A DNA stretch of 47,319 bases from Nitrospirae bacterium JdFR-86 (GCA_002011815.1 MTOV01000007.1:88152-135470); one strand, 5' to 3'. Shown: positions 17,601 through 25,210, numbered from the stretch's first letter. The notes: generated by a model from the sequence alone, not told the origin. Program-made: numbers and translations.

Positions 17601-18514
17601 TTCAGGCAAACCCTGAATGCGCAGATGAAGAAAATCGCAATATCTTTGAAAGGACTGCTCCTGAGTTCAGGCTTACCTTTACACCTGAAGAGACCACTGA
17701 TGTTAAGACCAGAGTAAAGGTGGCGATAATAAGGGAGGAAGGCAGTAACGGAGACAGGGAGATGACGTCTGCGTTTTATCAGGCAGGGTTTGAGACATGG
17801 GATATCACGATGACAGACCTGATTGAAGAAAGAGTAAGACTTGAAGACTTCAGGGGTGTTGCATTCGTCGGAGGCTTCAGCTATGCAGATGTCCTTGATT
17901 CTGCAAAAGGCTGGGCAGGAGTTATAAGGTTTAACAGGAAGGTTCAGGCTGAGTTTGAAAAGTTCTATCAAAGACCGGATACCTTTAGCCTTGGCGTGTG
18001 TAACGGCTGTCAGCTTATGGCGCTTTTAGGCTGGGTGCCCTGGCACATGGAAGACACGATTAAGCCGAGGTTCATACAGAACAAGTCAGGAAGGTTTGAA
18101 TCAAGATTCGCTACAGTGAAGATTCTCGAAAGCCCGTCCATAATGCTTAAAGGAATGGAAGGTTCTGTCCTTGGTGTGTGGGTTGCTCATGGTGAAGGCA
18201 GGGCTTTCTTCCCGGACAAGGAGATATATAAGAAAGTTCTGGATATGAACCTTGCACCTGTGAGATATGCAGATGACAGGGGTGAGCCTACAGAGGCGTA
18301 TCCTTTCAATCCCAACGGCTCGCCAGAAGGCATCACTGCCCTGTGTTCCCCTGACGGAAGACACCTTGCGATGATGCCCCATCCTGAAAGAGCGTTCCTT
18401 AAATGGCAATGGGCATGGATGCCTGAGGAGTGGAAAAAGGATTTGAAGGCATCGCCATGGCTTAAGATGTTCCAGAACGCAAGAAAGTGGTGTGAAGACA
18501 ACCCCGCAGGATAG
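14630..18514 (+). CDS. purL: Phosphoribosylformylglycinamidine synthase, large single-chain form
   Basis: 1294 residues, the length of the fused gamma-proteobacterial and eukaryotic enzyme rather than the small PurL of PurLQS. An N-terminal PurS-like domain (1-110) is followed by two AIRS-type halves and a C-terminal class I glutamine amidotransferase. The first half carries TAETHNFPSGVAPFPGAETG, GGRIRDVQAAGRGG, and IEASNGASDYGNKFGEPV; HDQGAGGN is also intact. The amidotransferase has its nucleophile at Cys1124 in LGVCNGCQL and the His-Glu pair in MPHPERAF. It makes FGAM from FGAR, glutamine and ATP in purine synthesis. No purQ or purS is nearby, as expected. Several blocks look closer to the animal PFAS enzyme than to E. 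coli PurL, judged from memory. Confidence 0.97.
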   Translation: MELIHFYRAPALSEAKKNALLSALRMKSIDISDIETEYCFNIELTEPLNDEELEVLKWLLSETFEPENFSDTPFLKDGIVVEVGPRLNFQTAWSTNAVSVCHAAGLRKITRIERSRRYRPTGSFDEKQLQAFVDALYDRMTECPYPEKLTTFETGITPEPVYVVPVIEEGKAALEKINRELGLGLDEWDINYYYNLFVNDIGRNPTNVECFDLAQSNSEHSRHWFFKGRLIIDGKEVPKPLMEIIKSPYKANPRNSVIAFKDNSSAIRGYRIETIVPERPGKPSRFVQKGLDYHIIFTAETHNFPSGVAPFPGAETGTGGRIRDVQAAGRGGLVVAGTAAYCVGNLLIPGYALPWEDESFSYPSNLASPLQIEIEASNGASDYGNKFGEPVIQGFTRSFGMKLPNGERREWIKPIMFTGGVGQIDDRHKEKGSPEKGMLIVKVGGPAYRIGMGGGAASSMVQGENIEELDFNAVQRGDAEMEQKLNRAIRACIEMGEDNPIISIHDQGAGGNCNVLKEIIHPEGARIDLRKIQLGDKTLSVLEIWGAEYQEQNALLIKPEKAGLFEDICRREKVPCAFVGEITGDGYVVLYDSNDGSTPVNLELKKVLGEMPQKTFNIERIQPALKPLSLPENLTVKDALQRVLRLVSVGSKRFLTNKVDRSVTGLIAQQQCTGPLQLTVSDVAVIAQSHFGKTGAAISIGEQPIKGLINPASMARMAVAEALTNIVWAKVSALEDIRCSANWMWAAKLPGEGALIYDAAVAMSDFMQKLGIAVDGGKDSLSMAAVDRQTGEVVKAPGALVISAYVTSPDITKTRTPDIKRPGKSKLLYVDLGKGRYRLGGSALAHVYKQLGDESPDVEDAQLLKQAFNAVQKLIDEDLILSGHDRSDGGLITTILEMAFAGNAGLKVRLEGDPMPLLFSEEAGLVMEYMPEDEEKISEILNKAEVPFRVIGETLKEKHITITVNDSVVVDESMPVLRSLWEETSYQLERLQANPECADEENRNIFERTAPEFRLTFTPEETTDVKTRVKVAIIREEGSNGDREMTSAFYQAGFETWDITMTDLIEERVRLEDFRGVAFVGGFSYADVLDSAKGWAGVIRFNRKVQAEFEKFYQRPDTFSLGVCNGCQLMALLGWVPWHMEDTIKPRFIQNKSGRFESRFATVKILESPSIMLKGMEGSVLGVWVAHGEGRAFFPDKEIYKKVLDMNLAPVRYADDRGEPTEAYPFNPNGSPEGITALCSPDGRHLAMMPHPERAFLKWQWAWMPEEWKKDLKASPWLKMFQNARKWCEDNPAG

Positions 18515-18521
18515 AAGTAAG

Positions 18522-19211
18522 TTATGCGTTTCCTTTTCTCTGCTCGGTGATGGATGTTATGAGCCCGTCTTTCATTGTTATAGTCTTCTGGGTTTTATAT
18601 GCGAGTTCAGGGTTGTGCGTGACTAGTATTACTGTCTGCCCTGCGTAGTTGAGTTCCTCGAACAGTGCGAAGATGTCGTCCCCTGTTTTTGTATCGAGGT
18701 TGCCTGTGGGCTCGTCGGCAAGTATTATCGGCGGTTCGTTGACAAGTGCTCTTGCAATGGCAACCCTCTGCATCTCACCGCCTGAAAGCTCCGAAGGCAG
18801 GCGCTCTGCCTTATGCCTGAGCCCTACCCTTTCAAGCGCACTTAAGGCAAGCTCTTTTTTGTCTTCCATGTCTGTGATGGAGAGCGGAAGCATCACGTTT
18901 TCGACTGCAGTAAGATAGGATATAAGGTGAAACTGCTGGAACACGAATCCGATGTATTCTCTTCTGAAGTCAGCAAGTTCTTCCATAGGAAGCATGTATA
19001 TAGGGATTGTATCTATTATTACCTCTCCTTCAGTTGGAGGGGCAATGCCTCCGAGTATGCTTAAAAGCGTGCTCTTTCCAGAGCCTGACTCACCTGTGAT
19101 GGATATGAAATCCCCCTCTTCGATACTCAGGTCTATGCCTCTTAACGCCTCGAATGCCGTGTCGTCATTGCGAAAGACTTTTCTTACCGAGATTGTTTTA
19201 ACCAGTGCCAT
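18522..19211 (-). CDS. ABC transporter ATP-binding protein, MacB/LolD type
   Basis: 229 residues. Walker A is [11 protein letters not shown] (about 39-49), the Q-loop is VFQQFHLI, the signature is [15 protein letters not shown] and Walker B is [16 protein letters not shown], followed by the switch histidine in VTHNPELA. This is the MacB/LolD/FtsE branch that pairs with FtsX-like permeases. It follows the permease gene by 31 bases with a good AAGGAG site, completing a three-gene unit DUF2318-permease-ATPase. The same trio occurs in the Campylobacter p19 iron-acquisition locus, so a metal or redox envelope role is inferred. A lipoprotein-release role is less likely here. Confidence 0.9.
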   Translation of the reverse strand: MALVKTISVRKVFRNDDTAFEALRGIDLSIEEGDFISITGESGSGKSTLLSILGGIAPPTEGEVIIDTIPIYMLPMEELADFRREYIGFVFQQFHLISYLTAVENVMLPLSITDMEDKKELALSALERVGLRHKAERLPSELSGGEMQRVAIARALVNEPPIILADEPTGNLDTKTGDDIFALFEELNYAGQTVILVTHNPELAYKTQKTITMKDGLITSITEQRKGNA

Positions 19212-19242
19212 TTTCTACTCCTTAAGACGGGTCTGTGACCCC

Positions 19243-20421
19243 TTATATATATCTTAATGCCTCAAGGGGTTCAAGCCTTGAGGCCTTGACTGCAGGATAG
19301 ATGCTGCTTGCCATTCCTATGAAAAGTGCAATTCCTGATGCAAGGACAAGCATCTTCAGGTCAAACGCAAGGGCTTTGATTCCCATCAACTGCGGTGCAA
19401 GAAAAGACACCGAGAGGCTTCCAATGCCCCAGCCGAACACCCCTGAGACTACGCTCAGGACAAACGCCTCGATGAGTATCACTTTTATAATGTGTGATTT
19501 TCTGAACCCTATAGCCCTGAACACGCCTATCTCTCTTGTCCTTTCGTTTACTGATGACATCATCGAGACAAAAACAATAAGAGCGCCAATGAGAAGAACC
19601 ACCACAGAGACAGCCAGTGAAAATCTGATGACCTGCCCTGTGGTCTGCATCTTAAGGGTCATTGCCTGCCTTACGGCAGAGACCTTTGCATGCGGAAGCT
19701 TTCCGCTTATCTGTGCGACTATGTCCTCTATGGGGCAGGCACTGCAAAGGGCACTGACTTCTATCATGCTGAGTCTCCCCTCTTTACCCAGGAGTCGCTG
19801 CGCCTCTTTTAAATCCATGAATACGGCTATATCATCCTGTGATGCGTTGTCTTCAAGCACACCCTTTACGGTATAGTTTTTTCCGCCTATTGTAAGCACA
19901 TCACCGGTCTTTATATCCAGTGTTTTTGCCACAGTGCCTCCGAGGATTATCTCCTGCGGTGAAGTTATGATGCTTGCCGGTATTCCAATAGTGTGAGCGT
20001 TCTCAAGTTTCCACCATTTTTTGATGCGGAACTCGGAAGTGAAGTCCACTCCGACTATCAGATACGAGCGGTCGCCTATCTTGTGAGCGCCTATGACCTT
20101 TGGTGCAATCGCACTTATGTTCTGCTTGTTCTTAATGTCTTTTATCAGTTCAGCGTCTGTTTCCCTTAGTTCTTCCACATCGTAGGAGGTATTCGTAACG
20201 CTTACGCCCCCGTAGCTTAAAGAGAGGTTTTCACTCCTTGGAACCACTATGATGTTTGCACCGTATTCGTCAAGCTTTTTCTCTATATCTGTCTTCATCT
20301 GAAAGGTTATACCCATAAGGGCGACGACCATTGCCACGCCTATTGTAAGACCGGCTACAAGGAGCAGGGTTTTGCCTTTTCTGCGTCTGAGGTTTCCGAA
20401 TGAGATATGCGAAAGCCTCAT
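19243..20421 (-). CDS. MacB/FtsX-type ABC permease
   Basis: 392 residues. Topology fits MacB_PCD plus FtsX: one helix near 17-38 (KTLLLVAGLTIGVAMVVALM), a periplasmic domain of about 230 residues, then three helices in the C-terminal third, ending with the family motif SIYPAVKASRLEPLEALRYI. The segment ERTREIGVFRAIG is the usual cytoplasmic coupling loop. The periplasmic domain contains a Cys pair and extra Cys in SALCSACPIED, unusual in MacB. The ATG overlaps the stop of the DUF2318 gene by one base (TAATG), so the subunits are translationally coupled. It works with the downstream ATPase. Confidence 0.9.
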   Translation of the reverse strand: MRLSHISFGNLRRRKGKTLLLVAGLTIGVAMVVALMGITFQMKTDIEKKLDEYGANIIVVPRSENLSLSYGGVSVTNTSYDVEELRETDAELIKDIKNKQNISAIAPKVIGAHKIGDRSYLIVGVDFTSEFRIKKWWKLENAHTIGIPASIITSPQEIILGGTVAKTLDIKTGDVLTIGGKNYTVKGVLEDNASQDDIAVFMDLKEAQRLLGKEGRLSMIEVSALCSACPIEDIVAQISGKLPHAKVSAVRQAMTLKMQTTGQVIRFSLAVSVVVLLIGALIVFVSMMSSVNERTREIGVFRAIGFRKSHIIKVILIEAFVLSVVSGVFGWGIGSLSVSFLAPQLMGIKALAFDLKMLVLASGIALFIGMASSIYPAVKASRLEPLEALRYI

Positions 20422-20936
20422 TAGAAGTAAATTCTTCCTTTTTCAATGTCTGATGCCTTGAAGACGAGATACTGTCCTTCTACGTATCTGTCAAGCGGTG
20501 CAGGATTGCAACCACCCCTGATAACGTTAATCTGTGTGGATAGAAAACGCTGTCCGCAATTGTTGCAGACCATGTAGTCGCCTTCCTGCCTGTATCCTTT
20601 TTTCTCGCGGTAGCAAACATCGCATGCATCGAATGCAGCTCTTATCACACCGTCTGAACTCCGGAGGACAAAGAAGTTTATACTGCCTCTGCTTGACTTA
20701 TACGTATAGTAGTGTGCGTATCCGTCGTTGATTTCTGAGACAGGCAGTCTTACGATACCGGCTTCGGCCTCTACTGGTTTAAACCGACTGTCTCCGCCAG
20801 AGAAGATAACAATTCCAACAAAGGCTATAATCAAAGCGGCAATCCCTATGCCCAGGGCGATTCCCTTTTTCCCTTTCTTAGTTTCCACTATAACCTGTTT
20901 TTTAGTTGCAGCTTGCTGTTTGTCCTTCTTTGCCAT
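20421..20936 (-). CDS. DUF2318 membrane-anchored protein with cysteine pairs
   Basis: 171 residues. A lysine-rich cytoplasmic N-terminus leads into one transmembrane helix (about 26-46, IALGIGIAALIIAFVGIVIF). The outer domain carries FDACDVCYREKKGY and MVCNNCGQRF (two CxxC pairs) and a later GGCNP, the hallmark of DUF2318. These proteins occur beside Ftr1-type iron permeases, P19 and FtsX-type ABC genes; a haem, metal or thiol redox role is likely but not proven. The start is supported by GGGAGGTAAC just upstream. It is the first gene of the coupled ABC unit. Confidence 0.85.
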   Translation of the reverse strand: MAKKDKQQAATKKQVIVETKKGKKGIALGIGIAALIIAFVGIVIFSGGDSRFKPVEAEAGIVRLPVSEINDGYAHYYTYKSSRGSINFFVLRSSDGVIRAAFDACDVCYREKKGYRQEGDYMVCNNCGQRFLSTQINVIRGGCNPAPLDRYVEGQYLVFKASDIEKGRIYF

Positions 20937-20953
20937 GTTACCTCCCTAAGGGT

Positions 20954-21262
20954 TTAATATATAGACCTGAGTCTGCCGGTTCTTCTGTCGAATATAATTC
21001 TGTCCACGAGTTTTCCGTGACGGAAGATATCCACTTTAATGAATCTTCCCCTGCCTCTTATATTTCCAATGGTCAAGCCTTTGTTTTTAAAGTAAGCCCT
21101 GATTGCGGTGACAGCCTCCCTGCGGCTTAACTGTTTTCTGCAGATTCCGTAGGTGGAGCATTTTGGGCAGTAGTCTCCGTATGGGGTGATTCCCCTTTCT
21201 ATGGCAACTGCGCCTGAAGTAAAGGCGAGGAGGATAGTAATTGTCAGGAGTAGTTTTTTCAT
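20954..21262 (-). CDS. Small secreted protein, function unknown
   Basis: 102 residues. A clear Sec signal peptide (MKKLLLTITILLAFTSGAVA) is followed by a mature part of about 80 residues that starts with YGDYCPKCSTYGICRKQLS, three cysteines in a CxxC-x5-C pattern. The rest (EAVTAIRAYFKNKGLTIGNI, then a strand-rich RGRFIKVDIFRHGKLVDRII) resembles a PepSY-like fold by eye, without firm family recognition. It lies 17 bases before the DUF2318 gene and probably shares its transcript. An extended -10 box sits six bases before the ATG. Confidence 0.75.
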   Translation of the reverse strand: MKKLLLTITILLAFTSGAVAIERGITPYGDYCPKCSTYGICRKQLSRREAVTAIRAYFKNKGLTIGNIRGRGRFIKVDIFRHGKLVDRIIFDRRTGRLRSIY

Positions 21263-21268
21263 GTTTTT

Positions 21269-21277
21269 AATTTATCA
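21269..21277 (-). promoter_or_regulatory. Extended -10 box for the small secreted protein/DUF2318/ABC operon
   Basis: On the minus strand the sequence is TGA followed by TAAATT, ending six bases before the ATG at 21262. No Shine-Dalgarno precedes that ATG, so the mRNA would be nearly leaderless. Confidence 0.4.
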
Positions 21278-21307
21278 TTAAAATTTGAAGAAATCGTGAA
21301 TATTTTT

Positions 21308-21343
21308 CGGGGATGGGATTACTCCCCCATCCCCGAGATTTTT
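21308..21343 (+). terminator. Strong intrinsic terminator read on the plus strand
   Basis: CGGGGATGGG (21308-21317) pairs perfectly with CCCATCCCCG (21326-21335), followed by AGATTTTTTTG. On the plus strand this is a textbook terminator, but the flanking genes are on the minus strand. On the minus strand the hairpin is followed by A residues, so it would only be a 3'-stabilising structure for the upstream Spy-like gene. Confidence 0.65.
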
Positions 21344-21349
21344 TTGTTA

Positions 21350-21733
21350 TTACCAGCCGTATGGTCCTGGGCAGAACCATGTGCCGCCGGCAGGTCCTCT
21401 GCCGAATCCCCTGCCGTATCTTCTGCCGGTGCGTGTGCCGACCTTGTCATAAAGCTTGTCTTCGAGTTTTGCTATTTCCTTCTCGATGGTTTCTGCTTTT
21501 TCATACTCGCCTTTTCTCAGTGCCTCTCTGAGTTCGAAGCGTTTTGTGTGAAGGTCTTTCCTGAGGTCTACTGTTTCATCAAGGAGCTTCTGGTCTTCCG
21601 CGCTGAAGTAACCCCTCATCATGTAGCCTGGACCATAAGCGGGTCCGCCTCCCCAGCCCCACATATGGGCATAGGAGACTCCGGCAACTGCCAGTACGAC
21701 TATAACTGCTATTGCTACCGCTGCCTTTTTCAT
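21350..21733 (-). CDS. Spy/CpxP/ZraP-like periplasmic protein
   Basis: 127 residues from the ATG at 21733; a GTG at 21742 overlaps the AGGAGGTG ribosome site and is rejected. A signal peptide (KKAAVAIAVIVVLAVAGVSYA) is followed by a Trp/Gly/Met/Tyr-rich segment (HMWGWGGGPAYGPGYMMRGYF), then a long charged helix pair (LLDETVDLRKDLHTKRFELREAL and EKAETIEKEIAKLEDKLYDK) typical of the Spy/CpxP/ZraP heavy-metal-resistance fold, and a Gly/Arg tail. Such proteins act as periplasmic chaperones or zinc/copper-binding sensors. Four 11-base direct repeats upstream suggest control by an OmpR-family regulator. It is likely its own transcription unit. Confidence 0.8.
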   Translation of the reverse strand: MKKAAVAIAVIVVLAVAGVSYAHMWGWGGGPAYGPGYMMRGYFSAEDQKLLDETVDLRKDLHTKRFELREALRKGEYEKAETIEKEIAKLEDKLYDKVGTRTGRRYGRGFGRGPAGGTWFCPGPYGW

Positions 21734-21782
21734 CCTGTTCACCTCCTTTCATTTCCTTTTCTTGCTCTTACGATATCAGAGG

Positions 21783-21823
21783 ATTTTGAAGATACTTTGA
21801 AAGAATTATGAAAAGATTATGAA
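21783..21823 (-). promoter_or_regulatory. Four direct repeats with 11-base period upstream of the Spy-like gene
   Basis: Read on the minus strand the units are TTCATAAT, TTCATAAT, TTCAAAGT and TTCAAAAT, at plus-strand starts 21816, 21805, 21794 and 21783, exactly 11 bases apart. This is the geometry of tandem OmpR/PhoB-family response-regulator sites. A weak -10 candidate, TATCGT, follows on the minus strand about 11 bases after the last unit, and no -35 consensus is needed for an activated promoter of this kind. Confidence 0.65.
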
Positions 21824-21842
21824 GAGGGGTGACTCTGTGCTG

Positions 21843-22685
21843 TTAATGCGCTACCGTGAATTTATCAATCGTCTTTAAATTAATATCGAGCACATTCACG
21901 GTCAACTTGTTGTCAGCGACATATAACCTGCAGAAATGATGAGCCTTAACAAATACCAGACTGTAAGGACTCGTCCGTGTCTGGCTGTAAAGAGGGGCTC
22001 CTCCTCCGCCGGTAACGATATAGTAAACACCATTGTGCAGGGATCTTTCGTAAGCATGGTCATGCCCGCTGAAGACTATATCCACACCATACTTCTCAAA
22101 TAAAGGGACGATGCTGTCCCTGAGCTTTATTCCATCTTCAGTGTGCGGACCTGTGCTGAAAGGCGGATGATGAAGGATTACGACAATGAACTTTCCCGTA
22201 TTGCTGATGCGTTTTAATTCGGACTCAAGCCATGCATACTGCTCCGAGCCTTTGCTGATATCCGAATTGCTGTCCAGCAGGATAAAGTGAATATCATCCC
22301 ATTGTACAGAGTACCACCGTTCATTATTCGGCAGGACAAAGTTATCAAAGAACAGGTGTGAATTGCGCTCGTGGTTTCCAAGGGCAGGATAAAACTCCGC
22401 AGTCTCAAGAAGGGGAGAAACTATATCATTGAATGTGTCCCATTGTTCAGCAACAAGTCCGTCTTCTACGAGGTCACCTGTATGGAAAACCACATCCGGG
22501 TCGCTTTGCACAATTGCACTTACAACCCTTTGATGGGTGTAATGGCCAGTCCGGCTGTCTCCGTAAATGACAACACTTTTGGGTTGACTGGCAGGCTGTG
22601 GCTGATTAAGGCAGGCGGACTGGACAAGAATTAAGACTAAAATTAAAGGGAATACTGCTTTTCCAAACCTTGGAGAAATGCTCAT
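21843..22685 (-). CDS. Calcineurin-like metallophosphoesterase lipoprotein
   Basis: 280 residues. The N-terminus is a lipoprotein signal (hydrophobic stretch ending LVQSAC, with Cys about residue 25). All metallophosphoesterase metal motifs follow: GDSRTGH, HTGDLVEDG, LGNHERN, LHHPPFS and FSGHDHAYER. The arrangement is like the purple-acid-phosphatase-type extracellular esterases. It would be anchored on the periplasmic face of a membrane. The substrate is unknown. It follows rsmG by 10 bases and probably ends the mnmG-rsmG transcript, in the place where parAB often lies in other bacteria. Confidence 0.87.
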   Translation of the reverse strand: MSISPRFGKAVFPLILVLILVQSACLNQPQPASQPKSVVIYGDSRTGHYTHQRVVSAIVQSDPDVVFHTGDLVEDGLVAEQWDTFNDIVSPLLETAEFYPALGNHERNSHLFFDNFVLPNNERWYSVQWDDIHFILLDSNSDISKGSEQYAWLESELKRISNTGKFIVVILHHPPFSTGPHTEDGIKLRDSIVPLFEKYGVDIVFSGHDHAYERSLHNGVYYIVTGGGGAPLYSQTRTSPYSLVFVKAHHFCRLYVADNKLTVNVLDINLKTIDKFTVAH

Positions 22686-22695
22686 ATAGATGCTC

Positions 22696-23322
22696 TTAAT
22701 CTTTTTCCTTTCTTACGATGACGAAATATCTCGTTATGTCCGAAAGGGGAAGTTTTATGTTCCTCAGCTTGTAGTCTGTTTTAACGTATTTGAGTTCTTC
22801 CTTTACTTTTGGTCCCTTGTTCAGGATAAAGAGTCCGCCTTTTTTCACAATGTGCGATGCCTTCTTGATGAATTTTTGAGTCTTATAAAGTGCCCTTGTG
22901 ACTGCAACATCCACTTCGATGTCTTCTGTATCCTCAAGGCGTTTCTCTATGAGCGTTATGTTTTCAAGCGACAGAGTTCTTATGATGTGCCTTAAGAAGG
23001 CGGACTTTTTTTCCGACGGCTCGATGAGATACATCTCGATTTCGGGTCTTAGTATCTTCATGGGTATGCCTGGAAAACCTGCACCGCTTCCTACATCAGC
23101 AACAGAGCTGAAGGGTTCTTTTTTAAGAACATATAAATAAAGGCATGAGTCAAGGAAGTGCTTTATGATAATGTCCCTGTCTGTCTCAAGGGATGTAAGG
23201 CTGTATGCCCTGTTCCATCTCTTAAGCTCTGAGAGATAGGACATAAAGGCACTGACCTGCGCTTCGGATGGAGTGATATTGAGCTTTTTAAGCCCCCTAA
23301 TGAGAAGTTTTTCCTTTGGCAT
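22696..23322 (-). CDS. rsmG: 16S rRNA (guanine-527-N7) methyltransferase
   Basis: 208 residues. The RsmG signature VADVGSGAGFPGIPMKIL (about 75-92) binds S-adenosylmethionine; AYSLTS and VAVTRAL are also typical. It methylates G527 of 16S rRNA. It starts 7 bases after the mnmG stop, the classic gidA-gidB pair. Length is normal. Confidence 0.95.
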   Translation of the reverse strand: MPKEKLLIRGLKKLNITPSEAQVSAFMSYLSELKRWNRAYSLTSLETDRDIIIKHFLDSCLYLYVLKKEPFSSVADVGSGAGFPGIPMKILRPEIEMYLIEPSEKKSAFLRHIIRTLSLENITLIEKRLEDTEDIEVDVAVTRALYKTQKFIKKASHIVKKGGLFILNKGPKVKEELKYVKTDYKLRNIKLPLSDITRYFVIVRKEKD

Positions 23323-23329
23323 CAGGTCC

Positions 23330-25210
23330 CTAAGACTTTGAGGTCATGCTTGAAACCCTCTTTCTTTTTTCCAGTGCAATCATTATAAGTGTTAAAGCTG
23401 CAGGTGTGACTCCGGGAATCCTGCCTGCCTGCCCGAGGTTTTCCGGTCTGACCTCTTCGAGTTTTCCGAGCACTTCAGTGGAAAGTCCATTGATGGCTTT
23501 ATAGTCAAAGTCAGGTGGTATCTTTTTCTCCTCTGCCTTTCTGAGTTTTTCAGCAGCCTCCATCTGTCTCTGGATGTAGCCTTCGTATTTAATCTCTATT
23601 TCCACCTGCCTTTTTACATCCTCGCTGAGAGGTTTGTCAGAGGGCATGAACCTCTCGATGAACGAGTAATCAATCTCAGGTCTTTTAAGAAGCTGTTCGA
23701 GTGTAGTGTTCTCATCTATTGCGGATGTGCCTTTAGCCTCAAGCGCATTGTTTATCTCAGGCGATGGCTTAAGCCTTCTGGTTTTCAGCCTGTGGATTTC
23801 GTTTTCAATGGAGTGCTTTTTTTCTTCGAACTTTTCGTAATCCTCTTTGCTTACGAGTCCGATATCATAGCCTTTTTGTCTGAGTCTGAGGTCTGCGTTG
23901 TCATGTCTTAAGAGCAGTCTGTATTCTGCTCTTGATGTGAACATTCTGTATGGCTCGTTCGTGCCTTTTGTGACAAGGTCGTCTATCAGGACTCCGATGT
24001 ATGCCTCGTGTCTTCCGAGGACAAGTGGTGCTCTGCCTTTAAGTTTAAGTGCTGCATTTATTCCAGCGATGAGTCCCTGAGCTGCAGCCTCTTCATAGCC
24101 TGATGTGCCGTTTATCTGCCCTGCAAGGAAGAGTCCTTCGATTAGTTTTGTCTCAAGACTGTGCCTTAACTGAGTCGGAAAGACGAAGTCATACTCGATG
24201 GCATAGCCAGGACGCATTATCTCAGCCTCTTCAAGAGCAGGTATGCTCCTTACGAGTTTAATCTGGACATCAAAAGGAAGGCTTGTTGATATCCCGTTTG
24301 CGTAGTACTCTTTTGTATCGAGTCCTTCCGGCTCAAGAAAGACCTGATGCCTCTGCCTTTCGGAAAACCTTACGACCTTGTCTTCTATCGAAGGGCAGTA
24401 GCGTGGACCTATGCCTTTTATTTTCCCGCTGTAAAGCGGAGAGCGGTCGAGGTTTTCGAGTATTATCTTGTGGGTTTCGGGATTCGTGTAAGTTATATAG
24501 CATGGAAGCTGCGGGTTTTCTATTGCATCGGTACTGTAGGAAAACGGAGGTGGAGGCTCGTCTCCCCACTGCGGAGTGGTCTTTGAGAAGTCTATGCTTT
24601 TTGCATCGAGTCTTGGAGGAGTGCCTGTCTTGAGTCTTCCCATCCTGAAACCGAGTTTTTTCAATGAGTCAGACAGTCCTTTTGATGGAAACTCTCCGGC
24701 TCTTCCTGCCTCGAAGTTTTCAAGTCCGATATGCATGAGTCCTTTAAGAAACGTGCCTGTGGTTACGATTACGGCTTTTGCCTCGTAAAAGATACCTAAA
24801 GAGGTTACGACTCCTTTTACTTTTCCGTCTTCTGCGATTATCTTTTCGATGGATGCCTGTTTTATGTCAAGCCCGTTCTGGTTTTCAAGGACTTTTCTCA
24901 TGGAAAGTCTGTACAGGACTCTGTCTGCCTGAGCCCTCAAGGACCAGACTGCAGGACCTTTAGACCTGTTAAGTATTCTGAACTGGATGCCTGCTTTGTC
25001 GGTGACCTTTGCCATTTCACCGCCGAGGGCGTCTATTTCGCGCACGAGATGCCCTTTTGCAAGTCCACCGATAGCAGGATTGCAGGACATCTGGGCAATG
25101 GTGTCGAGGTTCATCGTAAAAAGGCAGGTCTTAAGTCCCATGCGTGCTCCTGCAAGTGCTGCCTCGCAGCCTGCGTGCCCGCCGCCTATTACAACTATAT
25201 CGTAGCCCAT
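23330..25210 (-). CDS. mnmG: tRNA uridine-34 5-carboxymethylaminomethyl modification enzyme MnmG
   Basis: 626 residues. The FAD-binding motif is VIGGGHAGCEAALAGARMG at the N-terminus. SCNPAIGGLAKGHLVREIDALGG, TGTFLKGLMHIG and the late AAAQGLIAGINAAL blocks are conserved. With MnmE it modifies the wobble uridine of several tRNAs. The last residues form the MnmE-binding helical domain. No clear Shine-Dalgarno precedes the ATG; a TTGAAC/TATATT promoter ends six bases before it. mnmE is not in the window. Confidence 0.97.
   Translation of the reverse strand: MGYDIVVIGGGHAGCEAALAGARMGLKTCLFTMNLDTIAQMSCNPAIGGLAKGHLVREIDALGGEMAKVTDKAGIQFRILNRSKGPAVWSLRAQADRVLYRLSMRKVLENQNGLDIKQASIEKIIAEDGKVKGVVTSLGIFYEAKAVIVTTGTFLKGLMHIGLENFEAGRAGEFPSKGLSDSLKKLGFRMGRLKTGTPPRLDAKSIDFSKTTPQWGDEPPPPFSYSTDAIENPQLPCYITYTNPETHKIILENLDRSPLYSGKIKGIGPRYCPSIEDKVVRFSERQRHQVFLEPEGLDTKEYYANGISTSLPFDVQIKLVRSIPALEEAEIMRPGYAIEYDFVFPTQLRHSLETKLIEGLFLAGQINGTSGYEEAAAQGLIAGINAALKLKGRAPLVLGRHEAYIGVLIDDLVTKGTNEPYRMFTSRAEYRLLLRHDNADLRLRQKGYDIGLVSKEDYEKFEEKKHSIENEIHRLKTRRLKPSPEINNALEAKGTSAIDENTTLEQLLKRPEIDYSFIERFMPSDKPLSEDVKRQVEIEIKYEGYIQRQMEAAEKLRKAEEKKIPPDFDYKAINGLSTEVLGKLEEVRPENLGQAGRIPGVTPAALTLIMIALEKRKRVSSMTSKS

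Noticed and set aside
21783-21823. Repeat array considered as a CRISPR or minisatellite
   Set aside because: Units are only 8 bases in an 11-base period, with no spacers and no cas genes; regulator-site geometry explains it better.
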